A stretch of 64,000 nt of DNA from the NCBI GenBank assembly GCA_036850595.1, contig CM072152.1, forward strand, positions 16,691,207 through 16,755,206, given 5' to 3'. The first letter of the stretch is position 1. The number at the start of each line of letters is the position of its first letter. The DNA is from Rhyacichthys aspro. Taxonomy: Eukaryota > Chordata > Actinopteri > Gobiiformes > Rhyacichthyidae. Below are positions 63,244 through 64,000 of the stretch, in pieces. Under the pieces are notes generated by a model, which made no database searches, was not told the DNA's origin, and was given only the letters and a program-made list of their open reading frames with translations. The position numbers were made by a program, and so were the translations under genes.

Positions 63244-63693
63244 ATGTCTGTCCGAGCTGTGAAGACCACCACCTACTCCACCGTGGCGTCCTCCAGGGGA
63301 CCGTCCCAGGGCTTTAGCAGCCGCTCTTTCTCTGGTTATGGTGGGCGCCCTGTGCCCAAGCAGAGCTATGCAGTCCGCAGCTCTTATGGGGGCGTGGGCA
63401 GCAGTGGGGCAGCTATGGGTGCAGGAGGGTTCAAGGTGGTGGGTGGCTATGTTGGTGGTGCTGCCGGGCAAAGAGGGGGTGCATTAGAGTTTGGTTATGT
63501 GGGCTTTGGTGGAGGCATGGGCGGTGGTATGGTCCATGATATGGTACCACCACCCATCACAGCAGTTACCGTCAACAAGAGCCTCCTGGCCCCTCTGAAC
63601 CTGGAGATTGACCCCACCATCCAGGCCGTCCGCACCCAAGAAAAGGAGCAGATCAAGACCCTCAACAACCGCTTTGCGACCTTTATCGACAAG
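63244..63693 (+). CDS. krt8: Keratin 8-like type II keratin, first exon (partial)
   Basis: Basic intermediate-filament protein, partner of keratin 18. Only exon 1 is in the window: 150 codons ending at a consensus donor (AAG|GTCAGT). The ATG at 63244 starts MSVRAVKTTT. The head is Ser/Gly/Tyr rich with GGMGGGM-type glycine loops (about residues 60-98). The H1 segment reads LLAPLNLEIDPTIQAVRTQEKEQIK, diagnostic of type II keratins. Coil 1A begins LNNRFATFIDK, cut by the first intron where type II genes are normally interrupted. The remaining exons lie to the right. Naming as krt8 rests on the krt18 neighbour and H1 text; other type II paralogues in fish are similar. Confidence 0.92.
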
Positions 63694-64000
63694 GTCAGTA
63701 TGCACACAAATATTGTCAGGATAAAAGAACAGTCAGAGCCTATGTTAAAAAAATGATGTGCAGCAAAATGAATTGTATTACAGGAAACTGGATTATTATG
63801 ATTTAAAATAGCTCAAGGTGACACAGGTCTGATAACACAAAAGAGACTATTCTTAACAAAAGCTTTGTGAACACTGTATATATAACAAAAGCTGACAGCC
63901 CAAAGCCAAGTTCAGTTTGTGATGTTAGCTGTTTTGAGTTTGCTTCCTCCCTCTGGCTGCCAGATGAGATCACTGTGCTGAGATAAAAGGATCAGTGTGG
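63694..64000 (+). other. krt8: krt8 intron 1 (start)
   Basis: Non-coding sequence after the exon 1 donor. No exon 2 (expected to begin with the VRFLEQQNK-type block) is seen before the window ends. Confidence 0.8.

Noticed and set aside
62737..63471. 244-codon minus-strand open frame
   Set aside because: It overlaps the krt8 promoter and first exon in antisense; the plus-strand keratin reading is unmistakable.

Overview
This is eukaryotic nuclear DNA from a ray-finned (teleost) fish. Long AT-rich introns, GT-AG splice sites, Tc1/mariner debris and vertebrate-only gene families show this. The species cannot be named from the sequence. Five protein genes were rebuilt exon by exon, with the reading phase closing across every junction, plus one tRNA gene.

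Layout, left to right: (1) the vitamin D receptor gene (vdr) on the minus strand: coding exons 672-8711, non-coding 5' exons near 15952-16025 and ending at 16296, and a CpG-containing promoter reaching about 16970. Its introns hold a LINE-like remnant, a dead Tc1 transposase fragment and a small Tc1-type MITE. (2) A gene-poor spacer, 17000-22900, with one tRNA-Gln(UUG). (3) Tensin-2 (tns2) on the minus strand, 22989-44568: 27 coding exons, 1478 codons, with C1, phosphatase-like, C2, long disordered, SH2 and PTB modules. (4) A spacer to about 47390. (5) eif4b on the minus strand, 47687-53617: 15 exons, 636 codons, with RRM, DRYG-rich region and poly-alanine. (6) krt18 on the minus strand, 54931-57738: 7 exons, 411 codons, a type I keratin. 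(7) A 5.4 kb spacer holding a decayed repeat and a cluster of promoter-like motifs. (8) The first exon of krt8 on the plus strand, 63244-63693, a type II keratin that continues beyond the window.

krt18 and krt8 stand head to head. Their products pair obligately in simple-epithelial filaments, and the same divergent pair occurs in human. Tensin-2 links integrin adhesions to actin and signalling; eIF4B boosts helicase activity in translation initiation; VDR is a calcitriol-activated nuclear receptor. These are neighbours by ancestral synteny (human chromosome 12q), not one pathway.

I found no evidence for a wholly new biological system. The observations most worth a second look are a five-codon uORF whose stop overlaps the vdr start codon, the lysine-for-arginine phosphatase loop of tensin-2, a 33-nt tns2 exon carrying the last zinc ligand of the C1 domain, and unexplained promoter-like clusters.
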